Source: Guptibacillus algicola
GTDB taxonomy: Bacteria; Bacillota; Bacilli; Bacillales; Guptibacillaceae
Length of the DNA: 64,000 nt
Assembly: GCF_020171805.1 (NCBI RefSeq)
Contig: NZ_JAIVAF010000001.1
Coordinates: 682,001-746,000 of the forward strand
Direction: 5' to 3'
Numbering within the stretch: position 1 is the first letter of the stretch; each line of letters begins with the position of its first letter. The position numbers were made by a program, and so were the translations under genes. This document shows positions 35,127 to 43,417 of this stretch, piece by piece. The notes beneath the pieces were generated by a model. It was not told the DNA's origin. It saw only the letters and a program-made list of their open reading frames with translations, and made no database searches.

Positions 35127-35969
35127 CTATTTTTCTCTTTTCACTTCATCTACAATCTCATAATCCGTATTCCACTTAAGCGCTCGATAACTTGCATCGT
35201 GATAAAAGATAAACCACGCGTTGTCATGAACAGCTTCTTTTATCCACTTTTCCTTGGCATAGATAGACGTCATAGGATAATCATCATAAGCTAGTACCCA
35301 GAGTGGATTAGCGTGAGCGTGTGTCGGCATCAAATCGGCCATATGAATCAGTTTTTGACCGTTTTCAACCATTGTAATGATCGAATGGCCGTCACTGTGG
35401 CCCCCAGTGTGATGCATCGTTAGGCCTGGTAATACTTCCATCGCTTCATGAAACGTTTGAACCTGACCCTCAACCGCTTCCCAATTCTCTTTCCAATATG
35501 TATTCTTGGAACGAATATTCGGGTTTTTCATCTCATTCCATTCAACTTCTGATGTGTAAATGACTGCATTCGGAAATACAGATCTATACCCTTCACCAAC
35601 TGGCTCTGTCAGCCCAGACGCATGATCGAAATGCAGATGAGTCATTAATATGATATCGATGTCATCGACAGTAAGTGATAGGTCAGCTAAGCTGCTTTTC
35701 ACTTCGGATTCTTCATTAACCCCATAGTTTCTTTTTTGTTTATCCGATAACTTGCCATATCCAATTCCTGATTCTATTAGAATATTCTTTCCTTGCCATT
35801 GTACTAAGAGTGGATCCGTTCTTAATTCGATCTGGTTACGCTCATTTACCGGGTATTTCTTGCTCCAAAGTGGTCTTGGTACAACGCCAAACATTGCGCC
35901 ACCATCCATATGAGTAACTCCACCTCTTAACCAACTAATCGTTAAAGATCCCAACTGAAACTTTTCCAT
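35127..35969 (-). CDS. ytnP: YtnP, metallo-beta-lactamase-fold lactonase
   Basis: The 280-residue MBL-fold hydrolase has the di-metal motif [11 protein letters not shown] (HxHxDH), TGGHSDGH and [15 protein letters not shown]. subtilis YtnP is a lactonase that opens homoserine-lactone-type signals and interferes with Streptomyces signalling. The length and position upstream of trmB agree. The ATG follows AAAGGAGA. A cre-like box at 36016-36030 overlaps the likely -35, which suggests carbon control. The actual substrate here is unknown. Confidence 0.88.
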   Translation of the reverse strand: MEKFQLGSLTISWLRGGVTHMDGGAMFGVVPRPLWSKKYPVNERNQIELRTDPLLVQWQGKNILIESGIGYGKLSDKQKRNYGVNEESEVKSSLADLSLTVDDIDIILMTHLHFDHASGLTEPVGEGYRSVFPNAVIYTSEVEWNEMKNPNIRSKNTYWKENWEAVEGQVQTFHEAMEVLPGLTMHHTGGHSDGHSIITMVENGQKLIHMADLMPTHAHANPLWVLAYDDYPMTSIYAKEKWIKEAVHDNAWFIFYHDASYRALKWNTDYEIVDEVKREK

Positions 35970-36002
35970 GACGTTCTCCTTTCGCCTACATGTTATTGGC
36001 TT

Positions 36003-36031
36003 ATTTTCTCATTAACAGGAAGCGCTTTCAA
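36003..36031 (-). promoter_or_regulatory. Candidate ytnP promoter with overlapping cre-like box
   Basis: TTGAAA (complement of 36026-36031), 17-bp spacer, GAAAAT (complement of 36003-36008). The box TTGAAAGCGCTTCCT (complement of 36017-36031) fits WTGNAANCGNWNNCW and covers the -35. The -10 is weak. Confidence 0.45.
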
Positions 36032-36040
36032 ATAAATCTA

Positions 36041-36069
36041 AAAAAAGAACCGATTTATACGGTCCTTTT
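36041..36069 (-). terminator. trmB terminator
   Basis: AAAGGACCG pairs imperfectly with CGGTTCTT around a 7-base loop, followed by T7 on the minus strand. Confidence 0.75.
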
Positions 36070-36706
36070 ATCGAAACTGAGCAATACAGCGGTAAATCCT
36101 GCTGCCTTTTGCTGAGAATTTCTCTTCATATTCAGTCATGATATTCTCTTCAAAGTCGCTGTTATGCAAATCAAGACTCACTTCATGAAGCACCATACCA
36201 TAATTCGAAAAGCTGTGAAGCGCATACTCAAAAAGTCCCTGATTATCCGTCTTGAAATGAACTTCACACTCCGGTTTCATAACCGTTTCGTATAGTTCTA
36301 AGAATGAACGGTACATCAAACGTCTTTTTTCATGGCGATTTTTCGGCCATGGATCAGAAAAGTTCAAATAAATTTGATTCAATTCATTCTCATTGAATAG
36401 TTCAGTTAAGTCTTGAGCATTCTCGTTTAATAGACGAACGTTTGTGATGTTTTCCTCGATTAGTTTTTCTAAAGCGGAAACCATTACACTTGCCGATAAT
36501 TCAATACCAACAAAATTTATATCAGGATTCTGCTTAGCCATTCCTATGATAAATTGTCCTTTACCTGTTCCTACTTCCAAATGAATCGGGTTCGTATTTC
36601 CAAATACCTCGTTCCATTTGCCTTTGCACTCAGAAGGAGAGGCTGTTACTAGGTTAGGATTTTTAGCAAACATATCCTCTGCCCAAGGTTTATTACGTTG
36701 ACGCAT
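36068..36706 (-). CDS. trmB: tRNA (guanine-N7-)-methyltransferase TrmB
   Basis: The 212-residue SAM-dependent methyltransferase modifies G46 of tRNAs to m7G. The SAM loop HLEVGTGKGQFIIGMAKQNP, NAQDLTELFNENELNQIYLNFSDPWPKNRHEKRRL (the family FSDPWPKxRHxKRR signature) and C-terminal FKTDNQGLFEYAL are present. It is monocistronic. Position matches the B. subtilis ytnP-trmB-ytzH order. Confidence 0.96.
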   Translation of the reverse strand: MRQRNKPWAEDMFAKNPNLVTASPSECKGKWNEVFGNTNPIHLEVGTGKGQFIIGMAKQNPDINFVGIELSASVMVSALEKLIEENITNVRLLNENAQDLTELFNENELNQIYLNFSDPWPKNRHEKRRLMYRSFLELYETVMKPECEVHFKTDNQGLFEYALHSFSNYGMVLHEVSLDLHNSDFEENIMTEYEEKFSAKGSRIYRCIAQFR

Positions 36707-36854
36707 ACTTTCACTTCCTTAATTCCCTATCTCATTTCACACAATCGACATTTTACCATGAAATTATAGGAATAGGAAGGTCTCATGAAGGCAATCCCCC
36801 TCCATATATGTTATCTTGTACTAAAGAAAAATGATAAATAGGAGGAGTCGTATC

Positions 36855-36950
36855 ATGGAACACTTTCTAATTATGTGGGCACCATGGATCGTTATCTTCT
36901 TATCTGTCCTCGCCCTATTCGGATGGGGAGCAAAAGGAGATACAAAGTAA
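36855..36950 (+). CDS. CydS-like 31-residue membrane protein
   Basis: The 31-codon ORF reads MEHFLIMWAPWIVIFLSVLA, then LFGWGAKGDTK, preceded by AGGAGGAG at good spacing. It is one membrane helix with short ends. The pattern FLIM-W/Y-AP, SV.A.F..G.K matches my memory of CydS, the third small subunit of Geobacillus cytochrome bd oxidase. No cydAB is nearby, so it would be an orphan gene. A degenerate repeat (copy D) and then a terminator at 37132-37160 follow. It is easy to miss at this length. Family assignment is from memory, not a search. Confidence 0.7.
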   Translation: MEHFLIMWAPWIVIFLSVLALFGWGAKGDTK

Positions 36951-37131
36951 ATCACTTACAAGTTGTTAAATGATTTATATTACTTCATAAGACCAACATA
37001 TCAGATTCGTTCTTGTCTAGATATGATGGATAGACGGGCCGTTCTGTTGGGCTGACAGCGATCTAGTAGGAGTCAAGCGGTTTTCAAACTCCTAAGGTAT
37101 TGGGAGCGCAAAAATAAAGTTTCACAAGCTA
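36951..37131. repeat. Degenerate copy (D) of the GC-rich element, module 2 remnant
   Basis: TAGTAGGAGTCAAGCGG (37064 on), TTTTCAAACTCCTAAGG and TATTGGGAGCGCA, ending TTTCACAAGCT. These align in order with module 2 and the right end of copies A and C (AGTAGGAGTGAATACCAC, ATTCAAACTCCTACGG, CATAGGGAACACAATAA, TCTACAAACT). No clear flanking duplication is left. It lies between the CydS-like ORF and its terminator. Confidence 0.55.
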
Positions 37132-37160
37132 ACACGGACAATACAAGTCCGTGTTTTTTA
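37132..37160 (+). terminator. Terminator downstream of the CydS-like gene
   Basis: ACACGGAC pairs with GTCCGTGT around a 7-base loop, followed by T6. Confidence 0.85.
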
Positions 37161-37227
37161 TTTTCTTACATAATAAGGCATGGTTATTGTAATCCTACTA
37201 ATTAGAATTGATTTAGGAGGAATGAAC

Positions 37228-37506
37228 ATGCCACTTACTCATCAACATCAGCTCATGATATTAGCGGACATTTTGACGAACCATCAAACTGATTGTGCTG
37301 GCACGGCTTCTGAGTGTGAACAAGTTCAAAGACTTACGAAATTGCTGAAACAAAACCACAACATCGCTCCTGAGATTCAACAAATATTAGAACAGGTCGA
37401 GGAGTATAGTTCGACTGGAGCACAACAAGTTGATTTATTAAACCATATAGAAACCCACCAGCCAGATTTAAGCCAGTGGGTCGAAACGATCAATCATTAT
37501 CAATAA
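37228..37506 (+). CDS. ytzH: YtzH-like protein
   Basis: The 92-residue soluble, helical, Gln/His-rich protein of the YtzH family has unknown function. It begins MPLTHQHQLMILADIL. The ATG at 37228 lies seven bases after AGGAGG and gives exactly the size of B. subtilis YtzH; an in-frame upstream stretch from 37180 is not needed. Its end overlaps the convergent ytmP by 17 bp. It sits between trmB and ytmP, as in B. subtilis. Confidence 0.88.
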   Translation: MPLTHQHQLMILADILTNHQTDCAGTASECEQVQRLTKLLKQNHNIAPEIQQILEQVEEYSSTGAQQVDLLNHIETHQPDLSQWVETINHYQ

Positions 37507-38296
37507 GTCGATTTTTGATTAGATTCAATAAATCTCTTTTCCAATATTCCACTTCACCATAAAGACCTTTGTAGTCGTACCAATAAATGGATAGGAGTGT
37601 TTGAGCAAGAACATACCAGTACATTCTTTTCCTAAGCCCATGTGTAACAGATAAACCGTAGTGGCTCAACCAATCTTCCCATTCATTTTTTGGTACGTAC
37701 CAATAGAGGAGCATCCCAATATCCAAAGCAGGATCTGCTACGACCGCACCATCCCAATCGATCAAGTATAAATTCCCTTCGTCACTGAACATCCAATTAT
37801 TATGATTGACGTCACAATGACATACGACTTTTTCTACGTGATCGAGATTATCCTTATTTGAAGCTAGATATGTTAAAGCACTCTGTACTTCTTCATCATT
37901 TCTATAATGACCCTCGAACTTCTGAATCAGGTCGTTATAAATGACATCTGGAGACAAAGGCTTTTTCCCAAGACGATGTAGCATTCTAAGAAGTTCTGAA
38001 GAACGATGAATTTTCCTTAGCAGCTTCGCTACTCGAGGTTTCTTCATCTCAAAAGCCTTCAACTCTCTTCCTGGCAGCCATTTCTGTGCTGTAATGACGT
38101 CACCATTCTCAAGTCGCTTAGTCCAGAGAAGCTTCGGTACAATTCCTTCCGCCGACAAAACAGCCAGAAAAGGCGAGGAGTTCCTCTTAAGGAATAGTTT
38201 CTCGTCTCCATATTGAGCTAAGTATGCTTCACCTGTCGCTCCGCCAGCAGGGGTCACCTGCCAGCCTTCGCCTAAAATGTTCTCCAACAAATTCAC
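37490..38296 (-). CDS. ytmP: YtmP, aminoglycoside phosphotransferase/choline kinase-like protein
   Basis: The 268-residue protein-kinase-like fold protein has catalytic loop VCHCDVNHNNWMF (HxDxxxxN) and metal-binding LIDWDGAVVADPALDIG, as in APH/choline kinases. It probably phosphorylates a small molecule; the substrate is unknown. B. subtilis YtmP has the same context. The start is uncertain: GTG at 38296 overlaps the purine-rich AAGGTGA, while a TTG three codons later (38287) has better spacing. The end overlaps ytzH by 17 bp. It is downstream of amyX on the same strand, 129 bp away. Confidence 0.88.
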   Translation of the reverse strand: MNLLENILGEGWQVTPAGGATGEAYLAQYGDEKLFLKRNSSPFLAVLSAEGIVPKLLWTKRLENGDVITAQKWLPGRELKAFEMKKPRVAKLLRKIHRSSELLRMLHRLGKKPLSPDVIYNDLIQKFEGHYRNDEEVQSALTYLASNKDNLDHVEKVVCHCDVNHNNWMFSDEGNLYLIDWDGAVVADPALDIGMLLYWYVPKNEWEDWLSHYGLSVTHGLRKRMYWYVLAQTLLSIYWYDYKGLYGEVEYWKRDLLNLIKNRLIDND

Positions 38297-38425
38297 CTTC
38301 GATTTCTGTTAGTTTGTAGATTCTGGAAGTTTTGACCTCTGCTTTGGCGGCAGAATCTCTGGACGTTGTTCAAAACCGCCTACGAATAAAAAATTATAAC
38401 ACAGGTTAATGAATTCTTCATGTTT

Positions 38426-40564
38426 TTATTCGATCTTAATGAGTACAACAGTGTTTAAAGGAGCTACAAAGATTGAGCTATCTTCCGTTTTATCCAATGG
38501 GTCGACACCAGCTTGTATGCCATCAGCTAGTATCCACTTTTCGCCTTCACCTATATAGACCCACTCAGAATGATGCCCAGCATTATGAACAACGACGAGC
38601 GTTTCTCCACTATTTTCTTGAGTAATACGATAAGCGATCGTTGAGTCTGGTGTATCAATAAATTGAATGCTATGCATTTCATGAATCTCGGCCATTCTTA
38701 GTGCCGAAAAGTACTTTCGAATTTCAATGAGACCTTTTATATACGTAACGTTCTCTTTCACAGCTCTCAATCTTCTCCAGTCAAACTTGTTAACTCGGTC
38801 TGGTGATTTATAACTGTTTTCAACACCGTTTTTTGTTCTAAAAAACTCCTGCCCAGCATGCAGAAAAGGGATGCCTTGAGAAAGGATCGTAATGGCTGAA
38901 GCAAGCCGATGCATTTGATGCTTACTTTCCTCGCTCGAGTGAGGATGGCTTCGACTTAACCGATCCCATAACGTGTGATTATCATGACATTCTACATAGT
39001 TTACCGATTGAGAAGCTGTTATGAAATAATCATCAATACTACCCATTATACACTTCTTTACATCTTCTTTAACTGAGAAATTTCCCGTAGCAAACCCAGA
39101 AGAATGCGTATCGAACAATTTACCTTTGACAGAGTCTCTGAAACGATCATTAAAGAAACCGATTCTCGGTAGTTCCTTTGCATGAGAAATCGTAGCCTTT
39201 CGGTAATCAGGTAGGATTGTGTTTAAGTGCCACCCCTCACCAAATAAAAGAATTGTTGGATCGATACAGTCTATTTCATACCGGACTTCTTTCATCGTTT
39301 CTTTATCGTGAATGCCCATTAGGTCAAATCGGAAGCCATCGACACCAAACTCTTTAGCCCAATATGTGACCGAATCGAGCATTAGTTTTCTCATCATCTT
39401 TCTTTCTGAAGCTGTATCGTTTCCGACGCCTGTTCCATTAGATGGCTTACCCCCGTGATCATAGCGAAAATAATAACCAGGAACAATTTTCTCTAAGTTT
39501 GAAGCCTCAAGGTGGTATACATGATTATATACCACATCCATTATTACCCGTAGACCCTTGTTGTGGATGGCAGCAACCATTTCTTTCACTTCACGTATTC
39601 TCGTATAGGGGTGGTGAGAATCTGTAGAGTAGCTACCTTCAGGCACAAAATAATGGATAGGGTCATATCCCCAGTTATATTGTGGATCTGCCTTCATCTC
39701 GTCTACACTACCGAAATCCATAATAGGCAACAACTCTACATGGGTTGCACCCAACCATTTAATATAGTTAAGCCCCTGTGGAATTCCATCCTTATCTGGT
39801 AGCTCTTCAGTGAACGCTTTGTATTTCCCCTTGTATTTCAAACCACTCTTTGACTGGATGCTAAAATCTCTTACGTGTAACTCATAAATAATCGAATCAG
39901 AGGGTTTGGCATGAGTCGGTTTACTTGTAGGATCCCAATTTTGGGGATTCGTTTTCGCAAGGTCTGCAACCATACCAAATTTGCAATTAGAAGTTGCAGC
40001 TTTCACATAAGGATCTACGACTTCTTTCGTACTTCCGTTCACTCTCACGCTATACGTGTACAGCGTACCTTCTCCGTACCCATTTGCTTCACAATCCCAC
40101 AGACCTCTTTCCTGACGAAGCATTGGAATTTCATTCACCTTTTGAAACGAATCATTATATATATTCACAATAACGTTTGATGCAGTAGGCGCCCAAACCT
40201 TGAATAAGGTACCTTTTTTCGTTATGAAATTCCCAAGGTCTCCATCATAATGATACCGTTCATCAAAACCTTTCGTTCGAACTACTTTCCCCGTCATGAC
40301 TAAAGATTCTTCACCACTAGCATGTTTCAGGTAGTATTCTGTCCCAGGCGTATAGTCAGTATCTGTCAATAACGAAACAACTCTCTTCTTTCCAAGCTTG
40401 AAATCCCCATTGATTTCAAGTTTGATATCAAGGTGACCGTCCGTTAGGATGAATTCTCGATAATCGTTTATTCCTTCTTCAACCATTACCGTTATGACAT
40501 TGAAATCATCCCAATAAGCTGTAAATGCGTGACTATCTTTATGATAATTAGAGTGATTTCCCAT
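38426..40564 (-). CDS. amyX: Type I pullulanase
   Basis: The 712-residue GH13 pullulanase debranches alpha-1,6 links in pullulan and glycogen-like glucans. It has an N-terminal CBM48-like/early-set domain (about 100-200, GTLFKVWAPTASNVIVNIY), the pullulanase signature YNWGYDP, and the catalytic set Asp in DGFRFDLMG, Glu in LLFGEGW and Asp in VECHDNH. A C-terminal beta domain closes the protein. No signal peptide is seen, so it is cytosolic as in B. subtilis AmyX. The start is the ATG at 40564 (MGNHSNYHKD); an ATG three codons earlier abuts AAAGG with no spacing. Confidence 0.95.
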   Translation of the reverse strand: MGNHSNYHKDSHAFTAYWDDFNVITVMVEEGINDYREFILTDGHLDIKLEINGDFKLGKKRVVSLLTDTDYTPGTEYYLKHASGEESLVMTGKVVRTKGFDERYHYDGDLGNFITKKGTLFKVWAPTASNVIVNIYNDSFQKVNEIPMLRQERGLWDCEANGYGEGTLYTYSVRVNGSTKEVVDPYVKAATSNCKFGMVADLAKTNPQNWDPTSKPTHAKPSDSIIYELHVRDFSIQSKSGLKYKGKYKAFTEELPDKDGIPQGLNYIKWLGATHVELLPIMDFGSVDEMKADPQYNWGYDPIHYFVPEGSYSTDSHHPYTRIREVKEMVAAIHNKGLRVIMDVVYNHVYHLEASNLEKIVPGYYFRYDHGGKPSNGTGVGNDTASERKMMRKLMLDSVTYWAKEFGVDGFRFDLMGIHDKETMKEVRYEIDCIDPTILLFGEGWHLNTILPDYRKATISHAKELPRIGFFNDRFRDSVKGKLFDTHSSGFATGNFSVKEDVKKCIMGSIDDYFITASQSVNYVECHDNHTLWDRLSRSHPHSSEESKHQMHRLASAITILSQGIPFLHAGQEFFRTKNGVENSYKSPDRVNKFDWRRLRAVKENVTYIKGLIEIRKYFSALRMAEIHEMHSIQFIDTPDSTIAYRITQENSGETLVVVHNAGHHSEWVYIGEGEKWILADGIQAGVDPLDKTEDSSIFVAPLNTVVLIKIE

Positions 40565-40641
40565 CAAACCCATCCTTTACAAAGGTGTTTACACACTATC
40601 TTATTTCTGTTTAAGAAACATGACCGTTTTGACAAAACTTC

Positions 40642-41325
40642 TTATAGCCAATTTATTAGGATAGGCGCTATGATCGATACACATAATGCACAAAGACTCA
40701 TACCTATTGAACTAACGGCGGCTTCTTCTTGACCATATTCAAGCGCCTTTGCTGTTCCAATAGCGTGTGAAGCGGCACCGAAAGCCATTCCGATTCCAAG
40801 AAAGTTTGAAATGTTGAATCGTTTTAAGACCCACGGACCTGTTACTGCGCCCCCAATTCCTGCAATCATGACGAAGATTACTGCAAGAGCTGGTTCTCCC
40901 CCGATTATTTTTGCGACTTCCATCGCAACGGGTGTTGTCACATTCTTCGGCACAAAAGAAGAGGTTATCACGGCTTCAAACCCAAACAACATAGTCAGCC
41001 AATATCCAGAGAGAATTCCTAACAAACTAGCATACAAGACTGTTGAAAGCAGTTCTTTTTTGTACCTTTCTAGAAGTTTCCGTTGTTTATAAAGTGGAAA
41101 AGCAAGAGCCACGATTGCGGGCCCCAAAAATGCATCGATGTATTTTCCACCACTAAAATATGTATCATAGGAGATGTCCATCGTAGTAAGTATGAGAACT
41201 AATAAAGTAGTACCTGTGAGGATTGGAATTAGAAATGGATAAGGCCATACCTGATAGATACGGTTCAATACGATATAAATCACGATTGTGAACAAAAACC
41301 AGAATAATATTCCTAATATAAACAT
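40642..41325 (-). CDS. LrgB/CidB-family membrane protein
   Basis: The 227-residue membrane protein has about six to seven helices. Its LrgB signature includes GPAIVALAFPLYKQRKLL, SSFVPKNVTTPVAMEVAKIIGG and GIGGAVTGPWVL, then GAASHAIGTAKALE. LrgAB/CidAB proteins are holin-like or export systems linked to autolysis and, in several species, to pyruvate uptake. It lies 4 bp after lrgA and is the distal gene of thpR-lrgA-lrgB. The start is ATG at 41325 after AAAGGA. Confidence 0.9.
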   Translation of the reverse strand: MFILGILFWFLFTIVIYIVLNRIYQVWPYPFLIPILTGTTLLVLILTTMDISYDTYFSGGKYIDAFLGPAIVALAFPLYKQRKLLERYKKELLSTVLYASLLGILSGYWLTMLFGFEAVITSSFVPKNVTTPVAMEVAKIIGGEPALAVIFVMIAGIGGAVTGPWVLKRFNISNFLGIGMAFGAASHAIGTAKALEYGQEEAAVSSIGMSLCALCVSIIAPILINWL

Positions 41326-41329
41326 GACG

Positions 41330-41698
41330 CTAATCCTTTCGATTAACAAGTGTCTGACCAATCCAGCCAGTTGTTATCATAATAAACAAGGTGCTTACTA
41401 GTACTATCGGAATTAACCATAGACTTTTTCCAGTAAAGAAATCGAGATGATTCATTATTCCAACCGTTACAGGTATAAAGAAAAGCGGAAGGTGGTTTAA
41501 CAAAAACGTTGCTCCCTTAGAAATCCATTGTTCAGGTAGCACCCTTGTATATAAACAGATTAAAAGCAGAACCATTCCCAAAACACTTCCAGGAACGAGT
41601 AAATCAAATAGATTTTGAATCAAAACACCCATCAAATAAAATCCAAACAATACCCCTAGTTGTAAAATCGTAATGAACAGGTTACTTTTTGAAATCAT
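41330..41698 (-). CDS. LrgA/CidA-family holin-like membrane protein
   Basis: The 122-residue four-helix protein of the CidA/LrgA family includes LFGFYLMGVLIQNLFDLLVPGSVLGMVLLL and LLNHLPLFFIPVTVGIMNH. It partners LrgB. The start is probably the ATG at 41698 (MISKSNLFITILQLG), inside the end of thpR (17-bp overlap). No strong Shine-Dalgarno is visible there, so translation is probably coupled to thpR. GTG or TTG a few codons upstream are alternatives. Confidence 0.87.
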   Translation of the reverse strand: MISKSNLFITILQLGVLFGFYLMGVLIQNLFDLLVPGSVLGMVLLLICLYTRVLPEQWISKGATFLLNHLPLFFIPVTVGIMNHLDFFTGKSLWLIPIVLVSTLFIMITTGWIGQTLVNRKD

Positions 41699-42224
41699 AA
41701 CGCTCAACACACTTATACCTAGGACTATCTGATGGAGATACACGAAACAACCCGATACTCTGAATCTCGTGGGATTTCTTTTTGATCTCCGGCATATTAC
41801 GACCTATTTTCTTTTCAGGGTCTTTCCACTTCTTAGCGAGAGTTATATGTGGACGGTACTCTCTTGTATCTTTTTTGAAACCAGCTTCCGCACATGACTC
41901 GACCACTAATTCATGGAGCTCCTCAAGGCTTTTACTCTTTTCGACCTCTACATATAAAACGCGCGGTTGTGACAGCTTGCCAAATACCCCGATACTTGTA
42001 GGAGTAATCTCAAATGGTGTTATATTTCTAGTTATTTCCTTAAGACGCACACGTAAATCACCCAACTGTTCTTCTGTTGCCTCTCCCAGAAACATCAATG
42101 TAATATGAAAATCTTTTGGATGGACAATATGTTTGAATAAGGAAGTATCTAACGACTGTTGTAATGTTTTTAATTCCGAATGAAGTCTCTCGACTGAAAT
42201 CGCTATGAAATAATGGTTGCTCAT
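41682..42224 (-). CDS. thpR: RNA 2',3'-cyclic phosphodiesterase (2H family)
   Basis: The 180-residue 2H phosphoesterase has two HxT/S motifs, HITLMFLGEA (about residues 40-43) and HITLAKKW (about 133-136). ThpR (YtlP in B. subtilis) opens 2',3'-cyclic phosphates on RNA ends. The start overlaps nothing upstream. The 3' end overlaps lrgA by 17 bp, so the holin-like pair may be read from the thpR promoter. That link is not seen in B. subtilis, where thpR lies next to ytkP without lrgAB. Confidence 0.92.
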   Translation of the reverse strand: MSNHYFIAISVERLHSELKTLQQSLDTSLFKHIVHPKDFHITLMFLGEATEEQLGDLRVRLKEITRNITPFEITPTSIGVFGKLSQPRVLYVEVEKSKSLEELHELVVESCAEAGFKKDTREYRPHITLAKKWKDPEKKIGRNMPEIKKKSHEIQSIGLFRVSPSDSPRYKCVERYDFKK

Positions 42225-42445
42225 AAACCTAACCCACTCCTTTAGGTCTCATTAATATTCTACCAAAAAACTGAATCTTCTTGCATTTATCTTTTAAGCC
42301 GACTTCTTATTCCTATACTTTATCATTTGCTATAATAGGGAACAGTATAAAGATGAGTCATACTTACGATAGGAGTTTACCTTATACTTTAACCTTTTAT
42401 TGGTTAAAGATAAACTTTTATGAAATCAGCAAAGGATGTGGACAT

Positions 42446-43375
42446 ATGATTTATGAAAATATGGCTGAACTAATTGGAAACACGCCACTTCTTAAGTTAA
42501 ACAGGGTTCCTAATCCTGATGGTGCCAAAATTTATGCCAAACTTGAATATTTTAACCCTAGCCGAAGTGTAAAAGACCGCGCGGCTCATAACATGATTGC
42601 TACTGCTGAAGAAAAAGGACTTCTTAAACCTGGGTCCACAATCATTGAACCAACTTCAGGCAATACGGGAATAGGACTAGCTATGAATGCTGCTGCTAGT
42701 GGGTATCCTGCCATCATCGTAATGCCTGACAACGCAACAGAAGAACGAATCAAGCTCCTTAAAGCTTACGGCGCAAAAGTAGTACTTACTCCATCTTCTG
42801 AAAAAATGCCAGGCGCTATCCAAAAAGCTAAGGAACTCGCTGAGACGATCGAGAATAGTTTCATTCCAATGCAATTTGAAAATGCGGCAAACCCAGATGC
42901 ACATCGAACGTCTACTGCGATCGAAATTATTGAAGCAATGAAAGAACTAGGGGTTACGCCTGCCGCTTTTGTTTCTACTGCAGGCACAGGCGGGACTGTA
43001 ACCGGCACAGGAGAAGTTCTAAAAGAACATTACCCTGATATAACTGTTCATGTCGTTGAGCCTGAAGGGTCTCCCGTACTGTCTGGAGGAAAACCAGGAA
43101 AGCATAAGCTAGTTGGTACAAGTCCAGGATTCATACCTGACATCCTTAACACGTCAATTTATGATGAAATTATCCAGATAAAAGACGAACAAGCTTACGA
43201 GGTTACCCGTAAACTTGCAAGTGAAGAAGGACTTCTTGTTGGACCTTCATCCGGTGCAGCAGTATATGCAGCTATGAAAGTAGCAGAACGTCTCTCACCA
43301 GACCAAGTTGTTGTAACGATGACGTGCGATTCTGGGGAAAGATATTTATCTAGCGACTTGTTTAGTTCGCTATAA
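42446..43375 (+). CDS. ytkP: Cysteine synthase-family PLP enzyme YtkP
   Basis: The 309-residue fold-type II PLP enzyme is homologous to O-acetylserine sulfhydrylase. The Schiff-base lysine sits in NPSRSVKDRAAHNMI, EPTSGNTGIGLAMNA binds the substrate, and STAGTGGTVTGTGEVL binds the PLP phosphate. It may be a true cysteine synthase or a related enzyme; B. subtilis YtkP has not been pinned down. The ATG at 42446 follows AAAGGA at nine bases; the open frame from 42281 is only upstream read-through. Confidence 0.92.
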   Translation: MIYENMAELIGNTPLLKLNRVPNPDGAKIYAKLEYFNPSRSVKDRAAHNMIATAEEKGLLKPGSTIIEPTSGNTGIGLAMNAAASGYPAIIVMPDNATEERIKLLKAYGAKVVLTPSSEKMPGAIQKAKELAETIENSFIPMQFENAANPDAHRTSTAIEIIEAMKELGVTPAAFVSTAGTGGTVTGTGEVLKEHYPDITVHVVEPEGSPVLSGGKPGKHKLVGTSPGFIPDILNTSIYDEIIQIKDEQAYEVTRKLASEEGLLVGPSSGAAVYAAMKVAERLSPDQVVVTMTCDSGERYLSSDLFSSL

Positions 43376-43378
43376 ACG

Positions 43379-43417
43379 AAAACGCCATCGCAGGGACATG
43401 CGATGGCGTTTCTTTAT
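43379..43417. terminator. Bidirectional terminator between ytkP and pepV
   Basis: A 12-bp stem (AACGCCATCGCA with TGCGATGGCGTT), 6-base loop, with A and T runs outside. Confidence 0.88.

Noticed and set aside
38320-38395. Possible further repeat remnant between ytmP and amyX (AGTTTGTAGATTCTGG, CCGCCTACGAATAA)
   Set aside because: Only short pieces resemble the element ends, in an inconsistent order; not enough to call a copy.
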